Source: UBA1737 sp964474685 (GTDB taxonomy: Bacteria > Bacillota_I > Bacilli_A > ML615J-28 > CAG-313). From it: a stretch of DNA of 14,383 nt. Below, piece by piece: positions 1-7,312 of this stretch. The stretch covers positions 1 to 14,383 of the forward strand of contig CAYYTE010000032.1 of the NCBI GenBank assembly GCA_964474685.1, read 5' to 3'. A program made the position numbers and the translations under genes. Each line of letters starts with the position of its first letter. Position 1 is the first letter of the stretch. Under the pieces are notes generated by a model. It saw only the letters and a list, made by a program, of their open reading frames with translations. It had not been told where the DNA came from and searched no databases.

Positions 1-87
1 TTATAACAAATTATAGATGTACATGCAATAAAAATGAAATAATCGAATAATAAATAGAATATTAAAAAAGAAAAACAAGTTTTATCC

Positions 88-116
88 TTGAAATTATATT
101 ACAAAGAATGTATAAT
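88..116 (+). promoter_or_regulatory. SigA-type promoter of tdk-tadA
   Basis: The -35 box TTGAAA (88-93) and -10 box TATAAT (111-116) are separated by 17 bp. Transcription should begin near 123, only a few bases before the Shine-Dalgarno of tdk (126-132). The upstream ATG at 108 overlaps this region and would lie outside the transcript, which argues for the tdk start at 138. The first 87 bases are AT-rich and show nothing else I can name. Confidence 0.8.
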
Positions 117-137
117 CAAGTAAATGAGGTGGGAATT

Positions 138-755
138 ATGGATATAAGATTTAAAGATGGTTGGATCGAAGTAATTTGTGGTAGTATGTTTGCGGGGAAG
201 ACGGAAGAATTAATAAGACGTGTAAACCGCATTAAATATGCGAAGAAAGAAGTGCTTGTTTATAAACCATTAATTGATAATCGTTATGATGTAGTTCAAG
301 TAGCATCACATGATCATAATAAAATCGGAGCGATTCCTGTTAATAAAAGTTCGGATGTTTTAAAATCAATTCAAGAATACGGCCATCTTCCCTATGCTGT
401 TGCTATTGATGAGGTGCAGTTTTTTGATGATGGGATTGTAAATCTTTGTGAAAGATTAGCAAATTCTGGCGTAAGAGTGATTTGTGCGGGGCTAGACACT
501 GATTTTAGGGGTGAGCCTTTTGGTATTATGGGTTCACTTTTATGCAAAGCGGAGGAAGTTACCAAGCTTCACGCTATTTGTATGGTTTGTGGCTCAACTG
601 CTTCTCGGACTCAAAGATTAATTAATAACCGTCCTGCTTCTTTTGATGAACCAACAATACTTGTAGGTGCAAAAGAACAATACGAAGCAAGATGCCGCCA
701 TTGTCATCAGGTGAGTGATGTTATGCATGAGCGAGACAAGGTATTACATGATTAA
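138..755 (+). CDS. tdk: Thymidine kinase (TK1 type II family)
   Basis: Phosphorylates thymidine to dTMP with ATP in the cytoplasmic pyrimidine salvage pathway. The product is 205 residues, normal for bacterial TK1-like enzymes. Visible motifs are the P-loop GSMFAGKT (residues 15-22), the acidic pair DE of AIDEVQFF (D91, E92; the Glu is the expected catalytic base), and the C-terminal zinc ribbon CxxC...CxxC (C148, C151, C186, C189). I chose ATG 138 because GAGGTGGG lies 5 bases upstream and an in-frame ATG at 108 sits in the promoter. The last 8 bases overlap tadA, so the two genes are probably one operon. All key residues appear intact, so the enzyme should be active. Confidence 0.95.
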   Translation: MDIRFKDGWIEVICGSMFAGKTEELIRRVNRIKYAKKEVLVYKPLIDNRYDVVQVASHDHNKIGAIPVNKSSDVLKSIQEYGHLPYAVAIDEVQFFDDGIVNLCERLANSGVRVICAGLDTDFRGEPFGIMGSLLCKAEEVTKLHAICMVCGSTASRTQRLINNRPASFDEPTILVGAKEQYEARCRHCHQVSDVMHERDKVLHD

Positions 756-1218
756 AGATGATATCTATTATATGAAAGCTGCTTTAAGTGAAGCAAAAAA
801 AGCATATTTAGAAAACGAAGTTCCTGTAGGGTGTGTAATTGTATTTAATGATGAGATTATTGCAAAATCTCATAACAAAAAAGCAAATACGAAATGTTGC
901 ATAGATCATGCGGAAATGATAGCAATAAAGAAGGCTTCTAAGAAACTGAATGTATGGGTGTTACAAGATTGTAAAATGTATGTTACATTAGAGCCTTGTT
1001 TAATGTGTATGGGTGCAATTATTCAATCAAGGCTGAAAACTCTCGTATTTGGCGCCTATGAGCCTAAATTTGGGGGTTGTGGGAGTTTATGTGATTTGTC
1101 TCGTCTTTCTGGCTTAAATCATAAAGTAGATGTTGTGCCGGGTGTATTAGAGGAAGAGTCTAGTAATTTACTAAAAGCTTTCTTTCAAGATTTAAGAAAC
1201 AAGAAAAAAGTAGATTAG
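748..1218 (+). CDS. tadA: tRNA-specific adenosine deaminase TadA
   Basis: Deaminates A34 to inosine in the tRNA-Arg(ACG) wobble position, using a zinc-bound water. The 156-residue protein has the cytidine/deoxycytidylate deaminase fold: HAE (H54 zinc ligand, E56 proton shuttle) and PCxxC (C84 and C87 zinc ligands), followed by a helical tail rich in lysine. The residue before HAE is Asp, where the homologues I recall have Ala. ATG 748 is preferred because ACAAGGT sits 6-7 bases upstream and the protein then starts like other TadA proteins (short acidic stretch, YYMKAAL). An in-frame ATG at 727 with an upstream AGGTGAG is possible and would add 7 residues. The gene overlaps tdk by 8 bases, suggesting translational coupling, and a terminator follows at 1258. 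Confidence 0.95.
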   Translation: MIKDDIYYMKAALSEAKKAYLENEVPVGCVIVFNDEIIAKSHNKKANTKCCIDHAEMIAIKKASKKLNVWVLQDCKMYVTLEPCLMCMGAIIQSRLKTLVFGAYEPKFGGCGSLCDLSRLSGLNHKVDVVPGVLEEESSNLLKAFFQDLRNKKKVD

Positions 1219-1257
1219 CGTATTTTCTATTTAAGAAACCATAATATATATATTTAT

Positions 1258-1297
1258 AGTTGTTTTGTTATATAAATTGACAAAACAACTTTTTTTT
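1258..1297 (+). terminator. Intrinsic terminator of tdk-tadA, overlapping the next promoter
   Basis: A perfect 11-bp stem AGTTGTTTTGT (1258-1268) / ACAAAACAACT (1280-1290) with an 11-base loop is followed by seven T (1291-1297). It lies 39 bases after the tadA stop. The 3' arm includes most of the -35 hexamer of the ffs promoter, and the T-tract is that promoter's spacer. Confidence 0.85.
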
Positions 1298-1305
1298 GTT
1301 ATAAT
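1277..1305 (+). promoter_or_regulatory. Consensus SigA promoter of the SRP RNA gene
   Basis: Both boxes are perfect: TTGACA (1277-1282) and TATAAT (1300-1305), with exactly 17 bp between them. The predicted transcription start (about 1312-1313) coincides with the first base of the SRP RNA stem. Such strength suits a highly expressed stable RNA. Confidence 0.92.
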
Positions 1306-1312
1306 ATTTATA

Positions 1313-1424
1313 GATTTTAGTTTAAGTACCTTCATCCAAGGTTCCATAGTGAAATAGGTCAGGTCTTGATCGAAGCAGCCTTAAACTTTTGTAACTTGTG
1401 GGTGGGGGGACTTAAACTAAAATC
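1313..1424 (+). ncRNA. ffs: Small bacterial signal recognition particle RNA (4.5S type)
   Basis: This RNA binds Ffh and directs ribosomes making membrane or secreted proteins to the membrane. The ends form a perfect 15-bp stem (GATTTTAGTTTAAGT at 1313-1327 with ACTTAAACTAAAATC at 1410-1424). The conserved Ffh-binding domain is clear: GGTCAGG (1357-1363) on one side and AGCAGCC (1374-1380) on the other. The 10-base tip between them reads UCUUGAUCGA instead of the usual GGAA-capped hairpin. At about 112 bases it is the short form without an Alu domain, unlike the roughly 270-base RNA of Bacillus. Position after tadA is conserved in Firmicutes. The 3' stem is followed by AC and seven T (1427-1433), which could stop transcription. 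Confidence 0.93.
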
Positions 1425-1448
1425 ACTTTTTTTAGGAGAAATAAGATT

Positions 1449-3152
1449 ATGAAAAAGATTTTTTATTTTGTTTGTATTATCTTTATTTCCTTTTTTTCTA
1501 GTTGTAAAAAGGAAAACGTTTCCGAAGAACCTAAAGATGTTTTCTATAATGTTTCTTTTGTTGATGGAGATATTGAAGTTTCATCTTTTTCTATCAAAGA
1601 AAACGAAAGAGTAAATAAAATTAATGATTTAACTAAGGAAGGCTATTTCTTTTTAGGCTGGAAATTAAATGACACTCTATACGACTTCGATTTACCAGTT
1701 ACTAAAGACATTAAACTACAAGCTTCTTGGGAAAAAATGTTTCTTGTAACCTTTCATTATGAAGATGAACTATGTCATGAAGATAAAGTATGGGTCCGAC
1801 CAAATGAGAAAGTAGAAGAACCAACACTAAACTTGCCAGATGGTTATATTCTAGATGATTGGTATTTTGATACTTCGTATACTTCTATATATAACTTTCG
1901 ATTAAATGTGACAGACAACCTTACTTTGTACGCTCATATTGAACAAAAGCCTGTACATAATATTATTTATAATCTTGATGATGGCGTATTGCCAACAGAT
2001 GCTAAAACCACTTTTACCGAGAGTGTATCTTATACACTCCCTATTCCCACGAAAGAAAACTACATATTTATCGGATGGTATATGTATTCTGTGGAATCAG
2101 GGGTAAAGATTGAGTATATTCCTTCTGCGGCAAAGCATGATTATGAGGTATATGCTCTATTTGGTACGGATAAGACGTATTCAATTACTTACGAGTTGAA
2201 TGGTGGAATATTCGATTCCAATGTTGATACAACTTACTCAGGATTAAATGAATCAAAGATATATCTTCCTAATGCTTACAAGGAGGGCTATTTCTTTAGA
2301 GGCTTTTATGAAACGGTTGATTTTACTGACAAGCAAGTGGTATCAATAAATCCAGGATCAGTTGGCAACAAAACATACTATGCTAAATATGTAAAAGCTT
2401 CATTAGAGAACGCAAAGATATCTATTTTTGGCGACTCAATATCAACTTTTTATAAAGAGGGTTCCGCATATAACAGCTATTATACCGGGAATCGTCAATA
2501 TTATTATCCTATCTATTCAGCTACTGTTAAAGAAGCGACAGATACTTGGTGGATGAAAACAATTTTAGGTCTTAATGCTTCTCTTTGCGTGAATTGTTCC
2601 TATAGCGGCTCAACCGCAAGTGGCAACTTTCCTGCGGGAGAAAACGAAAAAAGAATTGTTCATTTATATGAACAAGTATATGGAAATTATCCAGATATTG
2701 TTATTATATATTTTGGAACCAATGATAATACTTGTGGATATTCTGTAGAGCGTTTTATTAAGAGTTACAAAAATATGTTAGATCAAATTTATAAGAAGAT
2801 GCCTCATGTAGATATATATGTAATGAACTTAGGCTACACTTCCTTTAAAGGCGGGGTTTATACTGAAGAAAGAAGAATTGAATATAACAATGCTTTAAGC
2901 AATTTGACTAAAACTTATCCTTTGAATATTATTAATGTAAGTAATGTCATAACTCAAGATAATTCATATAGATATCTTGGGGATAACTTACATTATAATA
3001 TTGATGGTATGACAGTGATTAGTGAAGAAGCGATTGCGACAATCCAAAAGAATTATTCAAAAAAAGCGACGATGTCAAGTGTCAAGAAAATATTTATGTA
3101 TAAAGAAACTTATGATTTTTATGAACTGAAAAATAAAGAAATATTTCGATAA
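1449..3152 (+). CDS. Repeat-bearing lipoprotein with C-terminal SGNH/GDSL hydrolase domain
   Basis: Predicted surface lipoprotein and esterase/deacetylase-like enzyme. Residues 1-18 form a hydrophobic signal ending in FSSC, so C19 should be lipidated. Residues 33-316 hold four tandem Listeria-Bacteroides (Flg_new/InlB B-like) repeats, whose GW or equivalent core falls near residues 70, 137, 209 and 285; the second (DW) and fourth (GF) are degenerate. From about 322 an SGNH hydrolase domain follows: GDS with catalytic S330, a Gly-containing block around NCSYSGS, GTND (423-426) and DNLH (D512, H515), completing the Ser-His-Asp set. Substrate is unknown; carbohydrate or peptidoglycan acetyl groups are candidates. 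AGGAGA lies 9 bases upstream of the start. The gene begins 24 bases after the SRP RNA stem without a visible promoter and is followed after 13 bases by the GH18 lipoprotein gene. Confidence 0.88.
   Translation: MKKIFYFVCIIFISFFSSCKKENVSEEPKDVFYNVSFVDGDIEVSSFSIKENERVNKINDLTKEGYFFLGWKLNDTLYDFDLPVTKDIKLQASWEKMFLVTFHYEDELCHEDKVWVRPNEKVEEPTLNLPDGYILDDWYFDTSYTSIYNFRLNVTDNLTLYAHIEQKPVHNIIYNLDDGVLPTDAKTTFTESVSYTLPIPTKENYIFIGWYMYSVESGVKIEYIPSAAKHDYEVYALFGTDKTYSITYELNGGIFDSNVDTTYSGLNESKIYLPNAYKEGYFFRGFYETVDFTDKQVVSINPGSVGNKTYYAKYVKASLENAKISIFGDSISTFYKEGSAYNSYYTGNRQYYYPIYSATVKEATDTWWMKTILGLNASLCVNCSYSGSTASGNFPAGENEKRIVHLYEQVYGNYPDIVIIYFGTNDNTCGYSVERFIKSYKNMLDQIYKKMPHVDIYVMNLGYTSFKGGVYTEERRIEYNNALSNLTKTYPLNIINVSNVITQDNSYRYLGDNLHYNIDGMTVISEEAIATIQKNYSKKATMSSVKKIFMYKETYDFYELKNKEIFR
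1545..2396 (+). repeat. Four tandem Listeria-Bacteroides (InlB B-like) protein repeats
   Basis: Protein-level repeats in the SGNH lipoprotein, with cores spaced 67, 72 and 76 residues. Each unit has a beta-strand opening (xYxVxFxxxxG), an aromatic-Gly-Trp/Phe core (GYFFLGW, GYILDDW, NYIFIGW, GYFFRGF) and an end such as LYAxxxx or YYAKY. They are too diverged at DNA level to recombine easily. The family acts as beta-grasp spacers or adhesive stalks on surface proteins. Confidence 0.8.
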
Positions 3153-3165
3153 TAAGGAGAACTAA

Positions 3166-5850
3166 ATGAAAAACAACCTATTTAAAACTAAAACAATTAC
3201 ATTTATTCTAGCAACATTATTTATATTTAGTTTTGCTACTGGCTGTATTAAGAAAAAAAATTATACTCTTTCCCTAAATTTTATGGGTGGTGAGGAAGTA
3301 TCTTATGAGAAGTCATATAAAGAAGACTCAAAAGTGACGCTTCCTACTCCTGTTAAAGCAGATTTTGTGTTTGTAGGATGGTATAAATCTACAAATTATT
3401 TAGAAACTGAACTTGTAAAAGATGGTTTTACTATTTCTGAAAACACCGAACTTTTCGCAAAATACGCACAAAATGTATTTACAATCCAATATGAATTATA
3501 TGATGGATGGTTTGCTGATGATGTTATTTTAATTACTAAAACTGAGAAAAGAACAATTACTTTACCAACTCCTATTAAGGCGGGATATAAATTCTTAGGG
3601 TGGTTTAAAGAAGATACCTTCAAAACTCAAGTTGCAACTGAAGTTGAAATTACAGCAAATATTTCTTTTTATGCTAAATGGGTAAGAAGAGCTACTTTAA
3701 GTGAGATTAACTATCATCTAGATGGTGGTGTTTTGCCAGATAATGCGGATCTTGAATATTCTGAAGGATTTGAATTTACACTAGCCATTCCTACAAAGAA
3801 TGGATATACATTTGAAGGTTGGTATTTAGATGAACACTTTACATCGGATATTGTTACAACAATTTCGAATAGGGAAACAGGTGAAAAAACTTTCTTTGCC
3901 AAATGGACACCACTTTCAGAAACCTATGATATTTCCTATGTTCTTGATGGAGGAACGCTCTTAGAGGATGCTCCTAAACAATATGTAAAAGGTTATAGTC
4001 AATCACTTGTTGAAGCGACAAAACCTGGGTATTATTTCATTGGATGGTATAAAGATGATTCTTTTACAACACAAATTAGTGAAATTTCATCAACTTCTGT
4101 GGCTGCAATAACTCTTTATGCTAAGTTCGAAATCATTACATACTCTATTTCTTATCGTTTTAATGATGGAACGCCACTTAATAATTTGCCTACTAATTTT
4201 ACTATATTAGACAAAACAATTCTTCCCTCATTACAATTAGATGGTTATTATTTTGTTGGATGGTATGATTTACAAGGTAATAAATATACTGAAATTCTTG
4301 AAGGTACAACACACGATATTCATTTATATGCGAAATTTGTTGTTCAAGGAACTGATGAGACGTATGAAGTTCGATACTTCGATCTATCAAAAAATCTTAT
4401 TAAAACAGTTACTATAAAAAGAGGTAATTTAGCAAGTTATCTAACTATCGACACATCGATTCCAGAATGTAGTTGGTATCAAGAAGATGAATGCCTTCCT
4501 TATGATTTCTCTACACCTGTATATAGGAATTGTGACCTATATTTAAAATGGACAGTTTGTGGTGATGTTTTATCTTCAATATTTGGTAATGGTGATTTAT
4601 ATGATAATGTAACAATTAAATCAAATTACTCGATTAATGGAGATGATTTGAAGCTCTCATTGACAGTGGTTAATCCAGATTCTACTACATTTAATCCTAT
4701 TACGGGTTCAATTAACCCTAAATACACGGATACTCCCTTTGACCTTATTGCCACTATGACATATTTAGGAATAACATCTAGTTTTAATGTTCATATCGTT
4801 GTTAAAAAGGTTCAATTTAAAGAATTATCGAATACTCTTCCTGTGATTGGTTATGTTTATACAGGAACAGGCATTAATTTATCTGAAGAAGCTTATGCCA
4901 CATTAGATATAATTAATCTTTGCTTTGTTAGAGTAACTGGAACATATATCATTGACACAACAGAAATCGAATCAAGTGTTAATTCTGTGTTAGATGCTCG
5001 TAAAAGAGGAATTCGAGTTTTGTTTTCAATTGGTGGCTATGGCAGTGCTGGAATTAATATTGCGGCTGCAGCAAAAACAGATACAACCAGAAAAAAATTA
5101 GCTCAATCGATTCTAGATACCATTGAAAAGTTTCATTTTGATGGTGTAGATATGGACTGGGAATATCCAGGTTTTGAAACAGGTAATCCATTAGATGTTG
5201 ATAAACCGAATTATACATTGCTAATGACAGAAATATATAATACTCTAAAGAATGCAAATAAAGATTATATTGTTTCTGCAGCGCTTCCAGGAGGAGGTTC
5301 TAGTAACAGGTATGAAGTTGCTAAAGTTAATGAAGTATTAGACTATATGAATATTATGACTTATGACTTAAATTCTTCTAGTAATGCAACTTTCCATTGT
5401 GCTTTATATAGCAATAATGATTATACTCCTTATGGAAGTAGTGATACTTCTATGCAAGAATATGTAAAAGCGGGAGCATCACCAAAGAAATTAATTATTG
5501 GAGCCGCATTTTATGGTAAGAAGTTTATTACAACTGGTCCTGGTTCTTCAAAAACTGGTATAGGCGCAACCGTTTCACAATCAAGTTCAGTTACAACTGT
5601 TCGATATTCACAAATCGTAGAAACCTACTTATCAAATCCAAAAATATATACAAGATATTATGATTCAGTTGCACAATGCCCTTACATATATGGTATTAAT
5701 AATGTAGTAATCACTTATGATGATCCTCAATCAATTAAGGCAAAATGTGATTATGTTAAAACCAAAGGATTTGGCGGTATTATGTTCTGGGATTATGGTA
5801 GTGATACAACGGGTGAGTTAATACACGCTTTAAATGAAGCTATGAAATAA
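3166..5850 (+). CDS. Repeat-bearing lipoprotein with C-terminal GH18 (chitinase-like) glycosidase domain
   Basis: Predicted cell-surface glycosidase of 894 residues. A signal peptide ends in FATGC, so C27 should be lipidated. Residues 33-464 carry five clear Listeria-Bacteroides repeats (GW at 71, 145, 218, 293, 365) and a sixth degenerate one. Residues about 465-550 resemble a small bacterial Ig-like domain. From about 558 a GH18 TIM barrel follows: SxGG (S621, G623, G624), DGVDMDWE fitting DxxDxDxE (D659, D662, D664, catalytic acid E666), then MNIMTYDL, GAAFYGK and a final FWDYGSD. GH18 enzymes cleave beta-1,4-linked N-acetylglucosamine by substrate assistance; chitin, N-glycan cores (endo-beta-N-acetylglucosaminidase) and peptidoglycan-like chains are all possible here. 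AAGGAGA lies 5 bases upstream of the start. It sits 13 bases after the SGNH lipoprotein, almost certainly in one transcript. Confidence 0.92.
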   Translation: MKNNLFKTKTITFILATLFIFSFATGCIKKKNYTLSLNFMGGEEVSYEKSYKEDSKVTLPTPVKADFVFVGWYKSTNYLETELVKDGFTISENTELFAKYAQNVFTIQYELYDGWFADDVILITKTEKRTITLPTPIKAGYKFLGWFKEDTFKTQVATEVEITANISFYAKWVRRATLSEINYHLDGGVLPDNADLEYSEGFEFTLAIPTKNGYTFEGWYLDEHFTSDIVTTISNRETGEKTFFAKWTPLSETYDISYVLDGGTLLEDAPKQYVKGYSQSLVEATKPGYYFIGWYKDDSFTTQISEISSTSVAAITLYAKFEIITYSISYRFNDGTPLNNLPTNFTILDKTILPSLQLDGYYFVGWYDLQGNKYTEILEGTTHDIHLYAKFVVQGTDETYEVRYFDLSKNLIKTVTIKRGNLASYLTIDTSIPECSWYQEDECLPYDFSTPVYRNCDLYLKWTVCGDVLSSIFGNGDLYDNVTIKSNYSINGDDLKLSLTVVNPDSTTFNPITGSINPKYTDTPFDLIATMTYLGITSSFNVHIVVKKVQFKELSNTLPVIGYVYTGTGINLSEEAYATLDIINLCFVRVTGTYIIDTTEIESSVNSVLDARKRGIRVLFSIGGYGSAGINIAAAAKTDTTRKKLAQSILDTIEKFHFDGVDMDWEYPGFETGNPLDVDKPNYTLLMTEIYNTLKNANKDYIVSAALPGGGSSNRYEVAKVNEVLDYMNIMTYDLNSSSNATFHCALYSNNDYTPYGSSDTSMQEYVKAGASPKKLIIGAAFYGKKFITTGPGSSKTGIGATVSQSSSVTTVRYSQIVETYLSNPKIYTRYYDSVAQCPYIYGINNVVITYDDPQSIKAKCDYVKTKGFGGIMFWDYGSDTTGELIHALNEAMK
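3262..4557 (+). repeat. Six tandem Listeria-Bacteroides (InlB B-like) protein repeats
   Basis: Units of 72-75 residues, seen in the even spacing of the GW core (residues 71, 145, 218, 293, 365). Typical unit: Y-I-x-Y-x-L-D-G-G ... PTKxGYxFxGWYxDxxFTT ... LYAKW/F. The last unit has lost the Gly (CSWYQED) but ends in LYLKW. The array is longer and more regular than the one in the preceding gene. Confidence 0.85.
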
Positions 5851-5854
5851 CAAT

Positions 5855-5877
5855 AAAAGACCAATTAGGTCTTTTTT
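5855..5877 (+). terminator. Intrinsic terminator after the GH18 lipoprotein gene
   Basis: AAAAGACC (5855-5862), loop AATTA, GGTCTTTT (5868-5875), then more T. It starts 5 bases after the stop codon. Because the 5' side is A-rich it could also work on the minus strand. The stretch from 5878 to 5990 is AT-rich with TA runs and short repeats of AAAATATTTT; I see no gene in it. Confidence 0.88.
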
Positions 5878-5994
5878 GTTTTATATATATATAAAGTATT
5901 CATTTATCACCCGAGTTTAAAAAACTTTTAGAGAGATTTAATAAATATCTATGATGAGCTTTTAAAAATATTTTTAACTTTAAAATATTTTTTA

Positions 5995-6023
5995 TAGACT
6001 TTCATACAATTGTGTGGTAAAAT
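5995..6023 (+). promoter_or_regulatory. Promoter of the rlmI-like operon (extended -10)
   Basis: TAGACT (5995-6000) serves as a partial -35 (4 of 6), 17 bp before TAAAAT (6018-6023), which is preceded by TGG to form an extended -10. The leader would be about 80 bases, AT-rich, with no recognised riboswitch. Confidence 0.65.
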
Positions 6024-6112
6024 TAAAGACACATAATTATCATTATTCTAACAAAACACGAAACCTTATATAACTTGCAATCCACTTTCATTTACTATTG
6101 GGGGTAACATAT

Positions 6113-7291
6113 ATGTTACAAGATAAATTGCATATCATTTTAAAAGAATCTGAAAAGATTGAAGTATTAAATGGCAGGCCATGGGTATACTCCAATGAAG
6201 TACATTCATTTAAAGGCCCTATTTCGTCTGGTTGTATTTGTGAAGTGGATGATTATAATGGAAACTTCATAGGTCAAGGCTTTTATAATTCTAGTAGTAA
6301 AATAATGGTTCGTATGTTAACTTTTGATAATTGTTTGATAGATAAGAACTTTTTTAAGGATCGTATAATGAATGCAATCTTATACCGAAAACAATTAAAC
6401 ATATTTGAGTGTTGCAGGCTTGTGTATTCGGAAGCTGATTTATTACCTGGTTTGGTTGTAGATAAATATGGAGAATATCTTTGCTTACAGTTTACTTCTC
6501 TTGGAATGGATTATTTGAAACAAGATATAGTGAATATTCTCGTAACTCTTTTGCACCCAATAGGAATATATGAAAGAAGTGATTCTTTAATTCGAGAGAA
6601 AGAAGGGCTAAAGCCTCTTAAGGGATTTCTATATAATGAGTTTAACCCAAGAGTCGAGGTAGTAGAAAATGGAATCCATTTTATAGTAGATATGGAGAAT
6701 GGACAAAAGACTGGATATTTTCTTGATCAAAAATATAACAGAGATAGTTTGAAAAACTTCGTTTCGGGGAAACTAGTCCTAGATTGCTTTTGTAATACGG
6801 GTGGTTTTAGTTTGAACGCCGCAAAACATCAGGCTAAAAAAGTAATGGCAGTGGATATTTCACAAAAGGCAATTGATGATGTTTTATTAAATGCATCACT
6901 TAATAATTTTACTCAAATCGAAACAAAGTGTATGGATGTATTTGATTTCCTAAGAGATGATAGTAATAAAGATATATATGATGTGATTGTTTTAGACCCA
7001 CCTGCTTTTACAAAAACAAAAGAAACAGTAGAAAAAGCCTATAAGGGATATAAAGAGATAAATACGAGTGCGCTAAAGTTGATTAAAAAGAATGGTATAC
7101 TATTTACATTTTCTTGCTCTCAACATATGACTTTGGATTTGTTTTTACAAATGTTAAAAGAAGCAAAAGTAGATAGTAAGAGGACTGTTCAGTTTTTGTC
7201 TTTATCTATTCAATCTTTAGATCATCCTGTTTTACTTGAAGAAGATGCATCGCTTTATTTAAAGTGTGCAGTTTTAAGAGTTTTAGATTAA
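6113..7291 (+). CDS. rlmI: RlmI-like class I SAM-dependent 23S rRNA (cytosine-5) methyltransferase
   Basis: Predicted to methylate C5 of a cytosine in 23S rRNA (C1962 in E. coli), as for RlmI/YwbD-type proteins. The product has 392 residues, close to E. coli RlmI (396). The N-terminal part (about 5-80; GRPWVYSNEV) is PUA-like RNA binding. A central EEHEE-like region is followed by the Rossmann methyltransferase domain: motif I LDCFCNTGGF (223-232), motif IV DPPAF (295-299) and SCS with C335, the expected nucleophile. ATG 6113 is chosen because GGGGG (6100-6104) is 8 bases upstream; an in-frame TTG at 6098 overlaps this site and is unlikely. The DapF-like gene follows after 21 bases, probably on the same mRNA. 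The exact target base is inferred from the family. Confidence 0.85.
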   Translation: MLQDKLHIILKESEKIEVLNGRPWVYSNEVHSFKGPISSGCICEVDDYNGNFIGQGFYNSSSKIMVRMLTFDNCLIDKNFFKDRIMNAILYRKQLNIFECCRLVYSEADLLPGLVVDKYGEYLCLQFTSLGMDYLKQDIVNILVTLLHPIGIYERSDSLIREKEGLKPLKGFLYNEFNPRVEVVENGIHFIVDMENGQKTGYFLDQKYNRDSLKNFVSGKLVLDCFCNTGGFSLNAAKHQAKKVMAVDISQKAIDDVLLNASLNNFTQIETKCMDVFDFLRDDSNKDIYDVIVLDPPAFTKTKETVEKAYKGYKEINTSALKLIKKNGILFTFSCSQHMTLDLFLQMLKEAKVDSKRTVQFLSLSIQSLDHPVLLEEDASLYLKCAVLRVLD

Positions 7292-7312
7292 AATATATGA
7301 AATGAGGTATAT

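Noticed and set aside
108..137. Earlier in-frame ATG for tdk
   Set aside because: It overlaps the promoter just before the -10 box and has no ribosome site; ATG 138 has GAGGTGGG and the family-like N-terminus.
3396..3902. Two minus-strand open frames inside the GH18 lipoprotein gene
   Set aside because: They are shadows of the repeat array, without ribosome sites or recognisable domains; the same holds for those at 4202-4390 and 5054-5257.
3262..4557. Periodic array of about 220 bases as CRISPR or satellite
   Set aside because: The repeats are conserved only in protein, lie in frame inside one gene and have no constant spacer pattern.
6098..6112. TTG start for the rlmI-like gene
   Set aside because: It overlaps the GGGGG ribosome site that serves ATG 6113.
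6024..6112. Riboswitch in the rlmI leader
   Set aside because: No conserved core, paired elements or terminator/anti-terminator pair could be made out.
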